Positions 1-7,594 of a stretch of DNA of 18,418 nucleotides are shown in pieces (the first letter of the stretch is position 1; each line of letters begins with the position of its first letter). The stretch is from Planctomycetaceae bacterium UBA2972 (GTDB taxonomy: Bacteria; Planctomycetota; Planctomycetia; Pirellulales; Pirellulaceae), in the NCBI GenBank assembly GCA_002348315.1, contig DEAW01000220.1:1-18418 (forward strand), given 5' to 3'. Under the pieces are notes generated by a model. That model did no database searches and was not told the origin of the DNA. It saw only the letters and a program-made list of their open reading frames with translations. The position numbers were made by a program, and so were the translations under genes.

Positions 1-657
1 GACGATGCAGGCTTCGCCAAAACCGTACCCCGGGAACGGTTCGCTCACTTTCCAGTTCTTGCCGCCGTCATCGCTGTAGATGGCGTTGGTGTAATGCTTG
101 GACCATAACGAGCGATCATTTTTGCCGGCATAACATCTTGTGGGACGAATCAGGCGACCAGCAAATTTTCCATGGCGTAATGTGATGCCGTTGTCATTCA
201 TATGCAGGTCCGGGCCGTTACCTCGGCTATCTTTACCAAAGGTAGACTCCAGGGGACTAAACGAGGCTCCATCGTCTTTGCTGATGTACGTACTGATTTT
301 GGCGGGTGGGTGATGCGCTTCAGTAAATACGATCACCTCGCCAGTTTTGTCGTTGACTGTCAGACCACCACTCTGGAATCCGGGCTTTTGAACTTCGTTG
401 ATGGCACTCCATGTCTTTCCGCCGTCAGTACTGCGTCGAGTTTTGAGTGAACTGGTGCCCCAGGATGCCACAATGGTTCCTTTGGGAGTGACAACGACAT
501 TTGGGAAGCGTTCCCCTGCGAAGACTTGCTGAAAGTCCAGGCGGGCTTCGCTCAGGTGGGGAGCGATTGGACCTTCAAGTGTCGTTTCACTGAGAAGAGT
601 CTCAGTAATCAGGAAGGAAAGAGTTATTAAGCAAAACGCCTTGAAAGTGTGATTCAT
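1..657 (-). CDS. BNR/Asp-box sialidase-like exo-hydrolase (C-terminus outside window)
   Basis: The frame stays open from an ATG at 655-657 to the window edge, giving 219 residues of a truncated protein. Residues 1-23 form a Sec-type signal peptide, so the enzyme is secreted or periplasmic. Three Asp-box repeats are readable: STDGGKTW (76-83), SKDDGASF (126-133) and SDDGGKNW (195-202). They mark successive blades of a six-bladed beta-propeller. An arginine-rich RLIRPTR stretch (168-174) and a glutamate in FGEACIV (213-219) fit places where sialidases carry the arginine triad and the catalytic Glu. The family (BNR_2, GH33-like) releases terminal sialic acids or related sugars from glycans, but planctomycetes have many BNR homologues of unproved substrate. 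The start is supported by a GAGG ribosome-binding sequence about 7 bases upstream. The gene is divergent from the DUF1501 gene at 801. The sialidase fold is fairly sure; true sialidase activity is not. Confidence 0.82.
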   Translation of the reverse strand, partial: MNHTFKAFCLITLSFLITETLLSETTLEGPIAPHLSEARLDFQQVFAGERFPNVVVTPKGTIVASWGTSSLKTRRSTDGGKTWSAINEVQKPGFQSGGLTVNDKTGEVIVFTEAHHPPAKISTYISKDDGASFSPLESTFGKDSRGNGPDLHMNDNGITLRHGKFAGRLIRPTRCYAGKNDRSLWSKHYTNAIYSDDGGKNWKVSEPFPGYGFGEACIV

Positions 658-703
658 CGTTGCCTCAAAGTTAAAATGCGTGAATTTGCGGTAGGTTCCC
701 TCC

Positions 704-732
704 AGTATATCGATTCCTGATTTCGATTTCAG
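704..732 (-). promoter_or_regulatory. Candidate sigma70-like promoter for the sialidase-like gene
   Basis: Read on the minus strand, CTGAAA (727-732) and TATACT (704-709) are separated by exactly 17 bases. They match 4/6 and 5/6 of the sigma70 consensus. The site lies about 46 bases upstream of the sialidase-like ATG. A short inverted repeat, CCTGA/TCAGG (716-733), overlaps the -35 box and could be an operator, but its arms are only 5 bases. This is a prediction from consensus matching only. Confidence 0.35.
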
Positions 733-767
733 GTGGTTTGCAATAGGAAGCAGACGGGAATTGTCGA

Positions 768-773
768 TATAAT
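768..773 (+). promoter_or_regulatory. Candidate -10 box for the plus-strand DUF1501 gene
   Basis: A perfect TATAAT sits 27 bases before the ATG at 801 inside the 143-base divergent intergenic region. No good -35 hexamer lies 16-18 bases upstream; the nearest TTGCAA (738-743) is 24 bases away. Transcription would start near 780 and leave a leader of roughly 20 bases. The call rests on the -10 match and position only. Confidence 0.35.
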
Positions 774-800
774 GAGTAGTGATGGATATGTTTGTTAGCT

Positions 801-2171
801 ATGAAACGAGTGAAGATGCACCAGCATAGAAAAGGATTGACAAGACGCGAAGCGATGCAGGTCGGTTACTCCGGGGCCTTAGGTCTGGGATTGACTTCTT
901 TGTTGAAGCAACGTGCTGCCGCAGCGGATTCAGCTTCCGGAATACCACGTCAGACCAGTGGCAAAAAGATGATTCTGGTTTGGACAACCGGGGCTATGAG
1001 CCACCACGATACGCTGGATATGAAACCAGATGCTCCGGCTGAAGTCCGAGGACAGTTCAATCCGATTCAAACGAAGATTCCCGGTTATCAGATGTGTGAG
1101 CACATGCCGGAACTAGCGAAGTTGTCCGACAAGTATTCGGTGATTCGAAGCTTCACCCACAAAGACAATAATCATCTAATGTCAACGCACCACGTGTTGA
1201 CCGGCCAATTTCAGCCGGGAGCATTTTTCGATAAGATTGCTTCCCGAACGGACTGGCCCAATTATTCGGGTGCCTATGATTACTTTAATCCCCGCAACGA
1301 TGGGATTCCCAACGGTGTCAATCTGCCGACCTATATGCAACAACCTCCTCTGCTTTGGCCTGGCCAGTATGCCGGGTTGTTAGGAGCCAAACATGATCCC
1401 TGGCAAATTACTGCTGACCCGAACAAGGATGGCTTTAAGGTCGATAGCCTGACGCTGGCAGCCGGGTTGGATATTCAGCGAGTGACAGATCGTCAGTCGT
1501 TGTTGTCTGATCTTAACAAACAACAGGGAAGACTTGAGACCACTGCTGTCGGAAATCGCATGAAGAGCGAACAGCAGGAAGCCTACAATATTCTGACAAG
1601 CCGTAAACTGGCCAATGCTTTTGAGATTCAAAACGAATCGGACGAAGTACGCGAGCGCTTTGGTCGACATACAACCGGCCAGTCACTGCTTTTGGCACGG
1701 CGATTGGTTGAAGTCGGAGTGCCCATTGTGCAGGTCAATATTGGTAACGCGCAGAATTGGGATAACCACGGAAATATCTTCCCTATACTAAAAGATCGCC
1801 TCCTGCCGCCTTTAGATAAAGGCCTGGCAGCCTTGCTTCTTGACCTTGAAGAACGAGGTATGCTGGAAGACACATTCGTCATGTTAATTGGCGAATTTGG
1901 ACGAACACCAAAGATAAACGGCAAGGCGGGACGTGATCACTGGGGCCCGTGTTTTAGTGGCCTGTTCGCCGGAGGGGGTGTACAGGGTGGACGTGTTATT
2001 GGAAAGTCTGACCCCCATGGCGGTTACCCCATAAGCCACCCGCTTTCTCCTGAAGACATTGGTGCCACCGTCTACTCAGTGCTCGGAATTGACCCGTCTA
2101 GTGAGATTCGAGATCGTTTTGATCGCCCTTTGAGACTGAATTCAGGCTCGGTGATTTCGGAACTGTTCTAG
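801..2171 (+). CDS. DUF1501 family protein, Tat-exported
   Basis: The protein has 456 residues from the ATG at 801. A twin-arginine leader TRREAMQVG (14-22) followed by a Gly/Leu-rich segment predicts Tat export. The DUF1501 core (PF07394, which I recall as related to the alkaline phosphatase/sulfatase fold) is complete: SHHDTLDMKPD near 67-77, a WDNHGN motif at 320-325, GEFGRTP at 364-370 and GRDHW at 377-381. These His/Asp motifs resemble metal ligands. The substrate is unknown. The end, VISELF, matches the C-terminal ending of the DUF1501 protein at 7595-8905, so it is intact. The start is uncertain: a TTG at 792 adds three residues, and an ATG at 816 also leaves the leader whole; none has a strong ribosome-binding site. 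It is the only plus-strand gene, divergent from the sialidase-like gene and convergent with the DUF1501 gene ending at 2220. Family is certain, function unknown. Confidence 0.9.
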   Translation: MKRVKMHQHRKGLTRREAMQVGYSGALGLGLTSLLKQRAAAADSASGIPRQTSGKKMILVWTTGAMSHHDTLDMKPDAPAEVRGQFNPIQTKIPGYQMCEHMPELAKLSDKYSVIRSFTHKDNNHLMSTHHVLTGQFQPGAFFDKIASRTDWPNYSGAYDYFNPRNDGIPNGVNLPTYMQQPPLLWPGQYAGLLGAKHDPWQITADPNKDGFKVDSLTLAAGLDIQRVTDRQSLLSDLNKQQGRLETTAVGNRMKSEQQEAYNILTSRKLANAFEIQNESDEVRERFGRHTTGQSLLLARRLVEVGVPIVQVNIGNAQNWDNHGNIFPILKDRLLPPLDKGLAALLLDLEERGMLEDTFVMLIGEFGRTPKINGKAGRDHWGPCFSGLFAGGGVQGGRVIGKSDPHGGYPISHPLSPEDIGATVYSVLGIDPSSEIRDRFDRPLRLNSGSVISELF

Positions 2172-2195
2172 TACTGTCCGAATCATTCTAAGCCC

Positions 2196-2216
2196 ACTGC
2201 AGTATTAGACTGCTGT
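2196..2216. terminator. Weak inverted repeat between convergent genes
   Basis: In the 48-base gap between the convergent stops at 2171 and 2220, GCAGT (2199-2203) pairs with ACTGC (2209-2213) across a 5-base loop. Two more pairs follow beyond one mismatch. It has no T-tract on either strand. Its position suits a bidirectional terminator, but the stem is short. Confidence 0.22.
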
Positions 2217-2219
2217 AGC

Positions 2220-4400
2220 TTAAGCAAAGATTTCCAGGGGCGTCCCTTCACACATAATCAGCGGGCGATCGTCCTGGTCATGGATCATGAAGTTGGGCGC
2301 AATGCCCAGAGCATGGAAAATTGTCGCGTGAATATCAGCCGGACTACAGGCCAGTTCCGCCGGTTCAGATGCCGTAGCATCGGAAGAGCCGTATGCTCTT
2401 CCGCGCTGGACTCCTGCTCCGGCAAAAGCAACCGTGTAGCAACTTGGGAAATGATCTCGCCCTGCTGCTGCGTTGACTCTTGGCGTACGTCCGAACTCCG
2501 TCAGGAACACCACCATCGTGTCTTCAATCCGCCCGCTCTCAATAAGATCGGCCATGAGGGCATGTGCAGCGTGATCCCAGGGGGGGAGTAAATCATTCTG
2601 CAGCCTCGTGAAGTTATCTCGGTGTGTATCCCAGTGGTCACCTGATCCTGAGTTGAGATCACCAACGCCTGCGTTGACGAAGACCAGCGGGACCCCCGCA
2701 TCCGTTAGACGACGTGCCAGCATTGCACTCTGTCCTGCAACATGTTCCCCATATAGATTTCGGACTGGTTTAGGTTCCCGGCCAAGCTCGAAAGCGCCCT
2801 GCACTTCCGGCGATAACATCATGTTAAATGCAAGATCCTGAGAAGCTTCCGTCAGCGAAGGCCCGGTTTCTTTGCCTTCCCACTGTAAGTGCCGATTGAG
2901 GTCGTCAAGCAAGACGGAGCGAGCGGCAAGACGGTGTCGCGAAACGCCATTCGGGGACAGGTCAATCGTACCGGCAACGGGAGAACGCCCCTTAAACTTC
3001 GTACCTTTTCCTGGATGTACAAATACCGGATCATACTCGAGCCCCAGAAAACCACCATATTGACCGTTCAGTAGTCCACGGTCCGCCAATGGATAGGGGA
3101 GGCTTATACAACGCGGAAGATTGGCTGCCAAAGACTCATGTACGGGTTGTGATTCTAATTCAACCTCAACGGTTGGATCCACCAATACGGGTAGCTCACC
3201 TTCGACTGCTGTTAACGTAGGCCTGGAGAATACGATGTCATCGTAATAAGGTGAGTTGTCACCATTGAGGCACGCCATGGTGACAAACTTTGCGTCTTTA
3301 GTAATCGGAACTTCCAGTAATTGCGATTTGTCATCTCGCTGAAGGATCCCACTGATCCGGGCAGGCTTGCCGTCAATCCAAATTCCGCCGGAGCCGGCAG
3401 CATTGGGTTGCACTCCGGGATTACCACAAATTCCGACACGCGTGGAAAGTACGAATTGCTCCTGCTGGCCATTGAAATGCTTTGAGCGAACTTCGTCCAT
3501 GTTAAAGGTGATGAACTTGTTGGCGTGACATCCAAAACCAGTGGAGGGTTCGTTGGGGCCGCCGTCCCCGATTAACCAAAGGTTGCCACTGCGACCATGG
3601 GTGTCACTTCCCCAGCTTCCAGCCGTGACGTCTCCGGATACATGGGGTGAGAAATCAATCGCCAGTCCCGCTGCATCACGAGTGACGGGGCAATTTGATG
3701 ATGCCCGTGAGCTAATCATGCCGATCAACTCGACCGTGCCTTCGTTGGTATATCCATCCTGGTGATTGAATTGACCGGTGGGATATTGGCCTGGTGTAAG
3801 AACGTCTGTACTTAAGCTGACACTTGTCTTGCGTTTCAGTTGATCCCAGTTGATCCTGGAAAGGTCAGCCTGTTCAGCCAATTCTTGCGGCGTTAGACGT
3901 GACAGCGACTGGCGATTGGCGTACCGTTGGTCGGACTTCATGGCCATCGCCACCTGGGCTCCGATGCTTGGCCAGTCCTTGCGGGAAGGCAGAACGGGAG
4001 CGGCAACTCCTCCACCGATGTCGGCAGGGGCGTGTCCGGTAATATTCCAGTAAGCAGCCTTGCGGTGATCGCCGGCAGTGTGATGGACGCTGCGAACGAC
4101 AGTCAACTCATGAAGCATTTGAGACATCTTTGGTAGATATTCGCAAACCTTCGTTCCCGGGATCGAGGTCGAAATGCGACTAAATGGGCCGCGGATTTCC
4201 GATCCTGCCTCGGGTTTCATATCGAACGTATCAATATGACTCATGCCACCCCAGGTAAACATGACGATGACGTTTTTCGCTTTCCCAAATGATCGCGGGG
4301 CAGTATTAGTGGCCCCTAGCGGCGCAGGGCTAAGTTGGCTCATGCTGCTTACAGCGAGTCCCGATAGGCCTACTTGGAGAAATTTGCGTCTGCTTGCCAT
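2220..4400 (-). CDS. DUF1501 family protein with inserted NPCBM-like domain, Tat-exported
   Basis: The protein has 726 residues, about 270 more than its paralogues here. SRRKFLQVG (3-11) is a Tat leader. The first DUF1501 part covers about 40-154, including GGMSHIDTFDMKPE (51-64). The second covers about 428-726, with HWDTH (589-593), TEFGRTP (634-640), GRDHF (647-651) and the ending LEIFA. Between them, about 155-427, is an insert. Its core, roughly 285-396 (HANKFITFNMDEVR, then VGICGN, WIDGK, VTMACLNGD and YYDDIVF), reads like an NPCBM-type jelly-roll that binds sugars. The order is DUF1501 N-half, insert, DUF1501 C-half, so it is a nested insertion and not a tandem fusion. The gene is last in the minus-strand run, 29 bases after the SGNH esterase gene, and shows no clear ribosome-binding site. 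The family call is firm. The insert assignment is by motif only, and the ligand is unknown. Confidence 0.88.
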   Translation of the reverse strand: MASRRKFLQVGLSGLAVSSMSQLSPAPLGATNTAPRSFGKAKNVIVMFTWGGMSHIDTFDMKPEAGSEIRGPFSRISTSIPGTKVCEYLPKMSQMLHELTVVRSVHHTAGDHRKAAYWNITGHAPADIGGGVAAPVLPSRKDWPSIGAQVAMAMKSDQRYANRQSLSRLTPQELAEQADLSRINWDQLKRKTSVSLSTDVLTPGQYPTGQFNHQDGYTNEGTVELIGMISSRASSNCPVTRDAAGLAIDFSPHVSGDVTAGSWGSDTHGRSGNLWLIGDGGPNEPSTGFGCHANKFITFNMDEVRSKHFNGQQEQFVLSTRVGICGNPGVQPNAAGSGGIWIDGKPARISGILQRDDKSQLLEVPITKDAKFVTMACLNGDNSPYYDDIVFSRPTLTAVEGELPVLVDPTVEVELESQPVHESLAANLPRCISLPYPLADRGLLNGQYGGFLGLEYDPVFVHPGKGTKFKGRSPVAGTIDLSPNGVSRHRLAARSVLLDDLNRHLQWEGKETGPSLTEASQDLAFNMMLSPEVQGAFELGREPKPVRNLYGEHVAGQSAMLARRLTDAGVPLVFVNAGVGDLNSGSGDHWDTHRDNFTRLQNDLLPPWDHAAHALMADLIESGRIEDTMVVFLTEFGRTPRVNAAAGRDHFPSCYTVAFAGAGVQRGRAYGSSDATASEPAELACSPADIHATIFHALGIAPNFMIHDQDDRPLIMCEGTPLEIFA

Positions 4401-4429
4401 GGTTTTGAATAATGTCGGTAACGAAACGG

Positions 4430-5143
4430 TTACTTCATTAACTTTGAAAGCTTTACTTCAATTGACTCAGCCCAGATCTTATATCCCTGCGGACTTAAGT
4501 GTAAAAGGTCCGGCATGATTTCTCGCGGAAGGGTGCCGTCGTCTTTCAGGAATGCGTTTCCAATATCCAGATAATGAACTCGCTTACCGTCGTCGAGTTT
4601 GGCAACGATGGCATTCGCTCCTTCATTGACTTTGCGGCGGGCGTCCTCTTTGTTGGCCCCACGCGGGAAGACTGCTAGTAACAGGATCTTCGTCCTGGGT
4701 GACTTTGTCTGGATCTGCGACACAATCTTTGTGATGCCGTCAGCAATTTCCTGCGAACTGTTGTCTCTGGAATTGTTCGTGCCGATCATGATCACAGCAG
4801 CTTTAGGAGTGATGTCCTGAAAGTTGCCATTGTCGAGCCGCCAGATGACGTGTTGAGTGCGATCGCCACTGATGCCAAGATTGACGGCATTAAGTTGGCC
4901 GTAAAAGTCCTGCCAGATTTGCTTGCCGGCACCCTCCCATCCCTGAGTAATGGAATCGCCAATAAACACCAGGTCGACGTTGCCTTCAGCTACACGCTTG
5001 TTGAACCGTTCGTGTCGAGTCATCCAGCCACCGCTTCGTGGTACGGGTTTGAGCGCCGAATGTTCTTCTGCCTGTATAGCATCGAAGGACAGGAAACTAG
5101 TAATGAGTATCAGGAATGTGGATACGTGGGCAGTGAATTTCAT
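4430..5143 (-). CDS. Secreted SGNH/GDSL hydrolase (PAF-acetylhydrolase-like esterase)
   Basis: The protein has 237 residues with a Sec signal peptide ending near AIQA (22-25). All SGNH blocks are present: GDSIT (62-66, nucleophile Ser64), GISGD (90-94, oxyanion Gly), GTNN (121-124, oxyanion Asn) and DLLHLSPQGY with Asp212 and His215. The spacing resembles the platelet-activating-factor acetylhydrolase beta-subunit group. Planctomycete members probably remove acetyl or other acyl groups from carbohydrates or lipids, but the substrate cannot be read from the sequence. I chose the ATG at 5141-5143, which lies 4 bases beyond the stop of the upstream PPC gene. An in-frame TTG at 5158 would add five residues and overlap that gene. 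The tight spacing implies translational coupling, with GAAGAA at the end of the upstream gene as a weak ribosome-binding site. Esterase family is near certain. Confidence 0.93.
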   Translation of the reverse strand: MKFTAHVSTFLILITSFLSFDAIQAEEHSALKPVPRSGGWMTRHERFNKRVAEGNVDLVFIGDSITQGWEGAGKQIWQDFYGQLNAVNLGISGDRTQHVIWRLDNGNFQDITPKAAVIMIGTNNSRDNSSQEIADGITKIVSQIQTKSPRTKILLLAVFPRGANKEDARRKVNEGANAIVAKLDDGKRVHYLDIGNAFLKDDGTLPREIMPDLLHLSPQGYKIWAESIEVKLSKLMK

Positions 5144-5147
5144 GGGG

Positions 5148-7553
5148 TTATTCTTCAATAAGGATGGATACGTCTACGGAAGTTACAACGATGTGGTCAG
5201 GCTTGCTGTCCAGTGATCCTGTGGCTTCGAGAGTGACAGTGTGGAGTCCGGCAGGGACGCCGGTTGGGATGGTAATCGGAGCGATCAGTTTGCGTTGTCC
5301 CTGTTTCAGTTGTAATCCTTTAAACGCGTCGGCCAGTGTATTGTTCTCTGCACGGGCTGAAATCGCCATGGTGTTGAGCATATTGCTCGTTCTCTGCATG
5401 TTCAATTGCAACGATATCTCATCCCCTGCCTTACCTGAAAGGTTACCGCTTTCATCGTAAAGTTTGGTCACGGTAGGCATGGTGCGAATCATATTTCGCT
5501 TTTCACTGACGACCATCACATGTTGACGTTCTCCATGAGAGTCAATGAAAGTCGCATAAGCCTGTGTGTAAAGCTGGGACTGACTTTGGATATTGATGTG
5601 CATGGTTTCAGGTAAAAAAATGGGCATCATGAATTCGGAGGTATCCGGATCGATTACGGTTGTAAGGAACTGAATGCCATCCAGATCGCGGTTTTGACGA
5701 TCGCATGTCTGAATCGTGACAGGCTCCTGAAATTCGTCCAGACGCTCCAGTGTCATTAAGTACGGATAGATGGTTCCCCGGTGAGCGTATTGGTAGGCTT
5801 CTTCACAATAAAGGCGAAATACCGGCTTGTGGGAAACCGTGAGCCCGATGAAATCACGGTAGGGCGAATCCACGGCATGCCGGAAACTGTCTACGCCGCG
5901 ATGCATTGCCAATAAGGTACGTGAAACCGTCTCCCCATTTACTACCGCTTCACCAATGATTTGTAATTCGTGGCGAGTGCTCGGTTCATCCTCCGGTAAT
6001 GTTAGTTTTAGTTTTGTGTCGGTCTTTCCTGCAGCGATCAGGTAATTTTCGACGGTGACACCTTCCGGAAGTCCTGTAACGGAGAGTTTGACCTCGCCAT
6101 TAAACCCACCGATACGATTTAGCGTGATAGGGACTTCGACTGCTTTCCCTTGCTCCACCGTGATACAGTCACGTAAAGCCGATAATGAAAAATTCGCACT
6201 GGCCGGTTTCACTTCGAGTTGATATGCCCCGAGTCGGTGGGAAGACTTAATACCTCCCAAACACTGGATTTCAATCGAGTATTCGCCAGGTTCAGGATTG
6301 TTGAAGTGATGATAAGCCTTAATTGCATTGCTCGTTCGTGATAATGCGGTCTTCATTACCACTCTGGCGTCGCTGTTTTTCAAAGTTAGAACGATCAGTG
6401 ATGCTGAGCTTGCTTTTGAAGAAGCATGAACGGTTAAGTCCAAGGGTGTTTTGTCTGTGACTGTCAGCTTGAATGTGTCGGTTGAAAAAGGCGAAATGAT
6501 TCCGTTGGCGGTCTGGCCAACGGCAATGTCGATCTCAGGTTGCTGGCGATGGATTTGCGTCGTAATGACATTCGCGTCCTGCGGCATCACGCGGAGCACA
6601 GGGCGATTAGCCAGATTTTCATCGGCAACGGTGGTGTATTGTCCAGCCTGACCTTCGAGCGTTAACTCTTTGGTAAGGCTCAGTACACCACCTTCTCCGT
6701 CCATTGCCAAAAATCTGAATTTAGTTGGAACTCCGGCCGGGGCTCCAAGTGGAAAGACGTACGGAGCGACAGGTTTATGAGTCAGATTCAGTCGGTAGAT
6801 ATGCGTTGGAGTTCCATGGAATGAGACATTACCCACCTGGATGGTGTAGGTTCCTGCTTCCACGGCTTTGAATGCAAACAGCGGGTCGTCGCCCATTGAG
6901 TCTTCCTGAAAAGCCTGTTGTTTACCGGCGGCATCGAAAATGGCAATTGTTGGCTCGAGCTTAGAACCTAAACGTCGCGCCATCAGATCCCCGTAAATGA
7001 CCTCGCCGGTCTGGAGCTCAAATCGATAGTAGTCCAGATCTCGTTCACCATGAATTTGTCCATTGACGGTGATGGGTAATTCAATGTGGTGCGCCGTTTC
7101 AAGCGTTGAATTGGACTCCTGTTCAATGAATTCAGGTAAGTCACCTACGATGAACGGTAACGATCCGCTGCTCCCGCCGGAAGCACAAAAGGTTTCCCAG
7201 CTGGCGGTCCCCAGTGGTGCATCGGCAGCGACCTTGACCTGAGCCTGCCACTGACGCGGATAATTGATTGGAACTTCGGTGGGAGCTCGACGAGGTGATG
7301 GCTGGCCCGCGTCAAAGACTTCAGTAGTCAAGATGCTGTCGCCGGACACTCCATTTCCACGAATGACAAAGTTGGTATTGGGAGGGCTTTGTTCCAGTCC
7401 GACATAGACATCAACGGTTGTGCCACGCTGAGCACCTGCTGGAAAAAGATGGACACTGTCGGGAGTCTTGGCCGGTACAGGTTGCGCCAGCAGTATCGCT
7501 GACGGTAGTCCCGAAAGCAATGTGGCAAGCAGTACTGAGTAGAACTTAGTCAT
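5148..7553 (-). CDS. Secreted PPC-repeat protein of the planctomycete operon type
   Basis: The protein has 801 residues with a signal peptide (1-23, ending LLAQ). After an N-terminal beta-rich region (about 30-140) comes a PPC-type domain (about 160-257), with TVNGQIHGERDLDYYRFEL and AGTYTIQVGN as hallmarks. A second PPC-like unit covers about 345-447 (NGIISPFSTDTFKLTV, then PGEYSIEIQ). A fibronectin/NEW1-like segment follows at 455-545 (GFNGEVKLSVTGLPEGV), then a C-terminal beta region without a recognisable family. PPC domains usually sit at the ends of secreted peptidases, but no catalytic domain is visible here, so a scaffold or binding role is more likely. It lies between a DUF1501 gene (41-base gap) and the SGNH esterase gene (4-base gap), clearly in one operon. 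The ATG is preceded by AGGA about 12 bases upstream. PPC assignment is good; role is unknown. Confidence 0.85.
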   Translation of the reverse strand: MTKFYSVLLATLLSGLPSAILLAQPVPAKTPDSVHLFPAGAQRGTTVDVYVGLEQSPPNTNFVIRGNGVSGDSILTTEVFDAGQPSPRRAPTEVPINYPRQWQAQVKVAADAPLGTASWETFCASGGSSGSLPFIVGDLPEFIEQESNSTLETAHHIELPITVNGQIHGERDLDYYRFELQTGEVIYGDLMARRLGSKLEPTIAIFDAAGKQQAFQEDSMGDDPLFAFKAVEAGTYTIQVGNVSFHGTPTHIYRLNLTHKPVAPYVFPLGAPAGVPTKFRFLAMDGEGGVLSLTKELTLEGQAGQYTTVADENLANRPVLRVMPQDANVITTQIHRQQPEIDIAVGQTANGIISPFSTDTFKLTVTDKTPLDLTVHASSKASSASLIVLTLKNSDARVVMKTALSRTSNAIKAYHHFNNPEPGEYSIEIQCLGGIKSSHRLGAYQLEVKPASANFSLSALRDCITVEQGKAVEVPITLNRIGGFNGEVKLSVTGLPEGVTVENYLIAAGKTDTKLKLTLPEDEPSTRHELQIIGEAVVNGETVSRTLLAMHRGVDSFRHAVDSPYRDFIGLTVSHKPVFRLYCEEAYQYAHRGTIYPYLMTLERLDEFQEPVTIQTCDRQNRDLDGIQFLTTVIDPDTSEFMMPIFLPETMHINIQSQSQLYTQAYATFIDSHGERQHVMVVSEKRNMIRTMPTVTKLYDESGNLSGKAGDEISLQLNMQRTSNMLNTMAISARAENNTLADAFKGLQLKQGQRKLIAPITIPTGVPAGLHTVTLEATGSLDSKPDHIVVTSVDVSILIEE

Positions 7554-7594
7554 AGAATTCCGATATCCTGGCCTCTTACCTAACGCTTCGGAGT

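Noticed and set aside
202..450. Plus-strand open frame opposite the sialidase-like gene
   Set aside because: It is the antisense of a frame with three Asp-box repeats and has no family features of its own.
5144..5158. A TTG start for the SGNH esterase overlapping the PPC gene
   Set aside because: The ATG at 5143 gives a cleaner signal peptide and lies 4 bases after the upstream stop, a common coupled arrangement.
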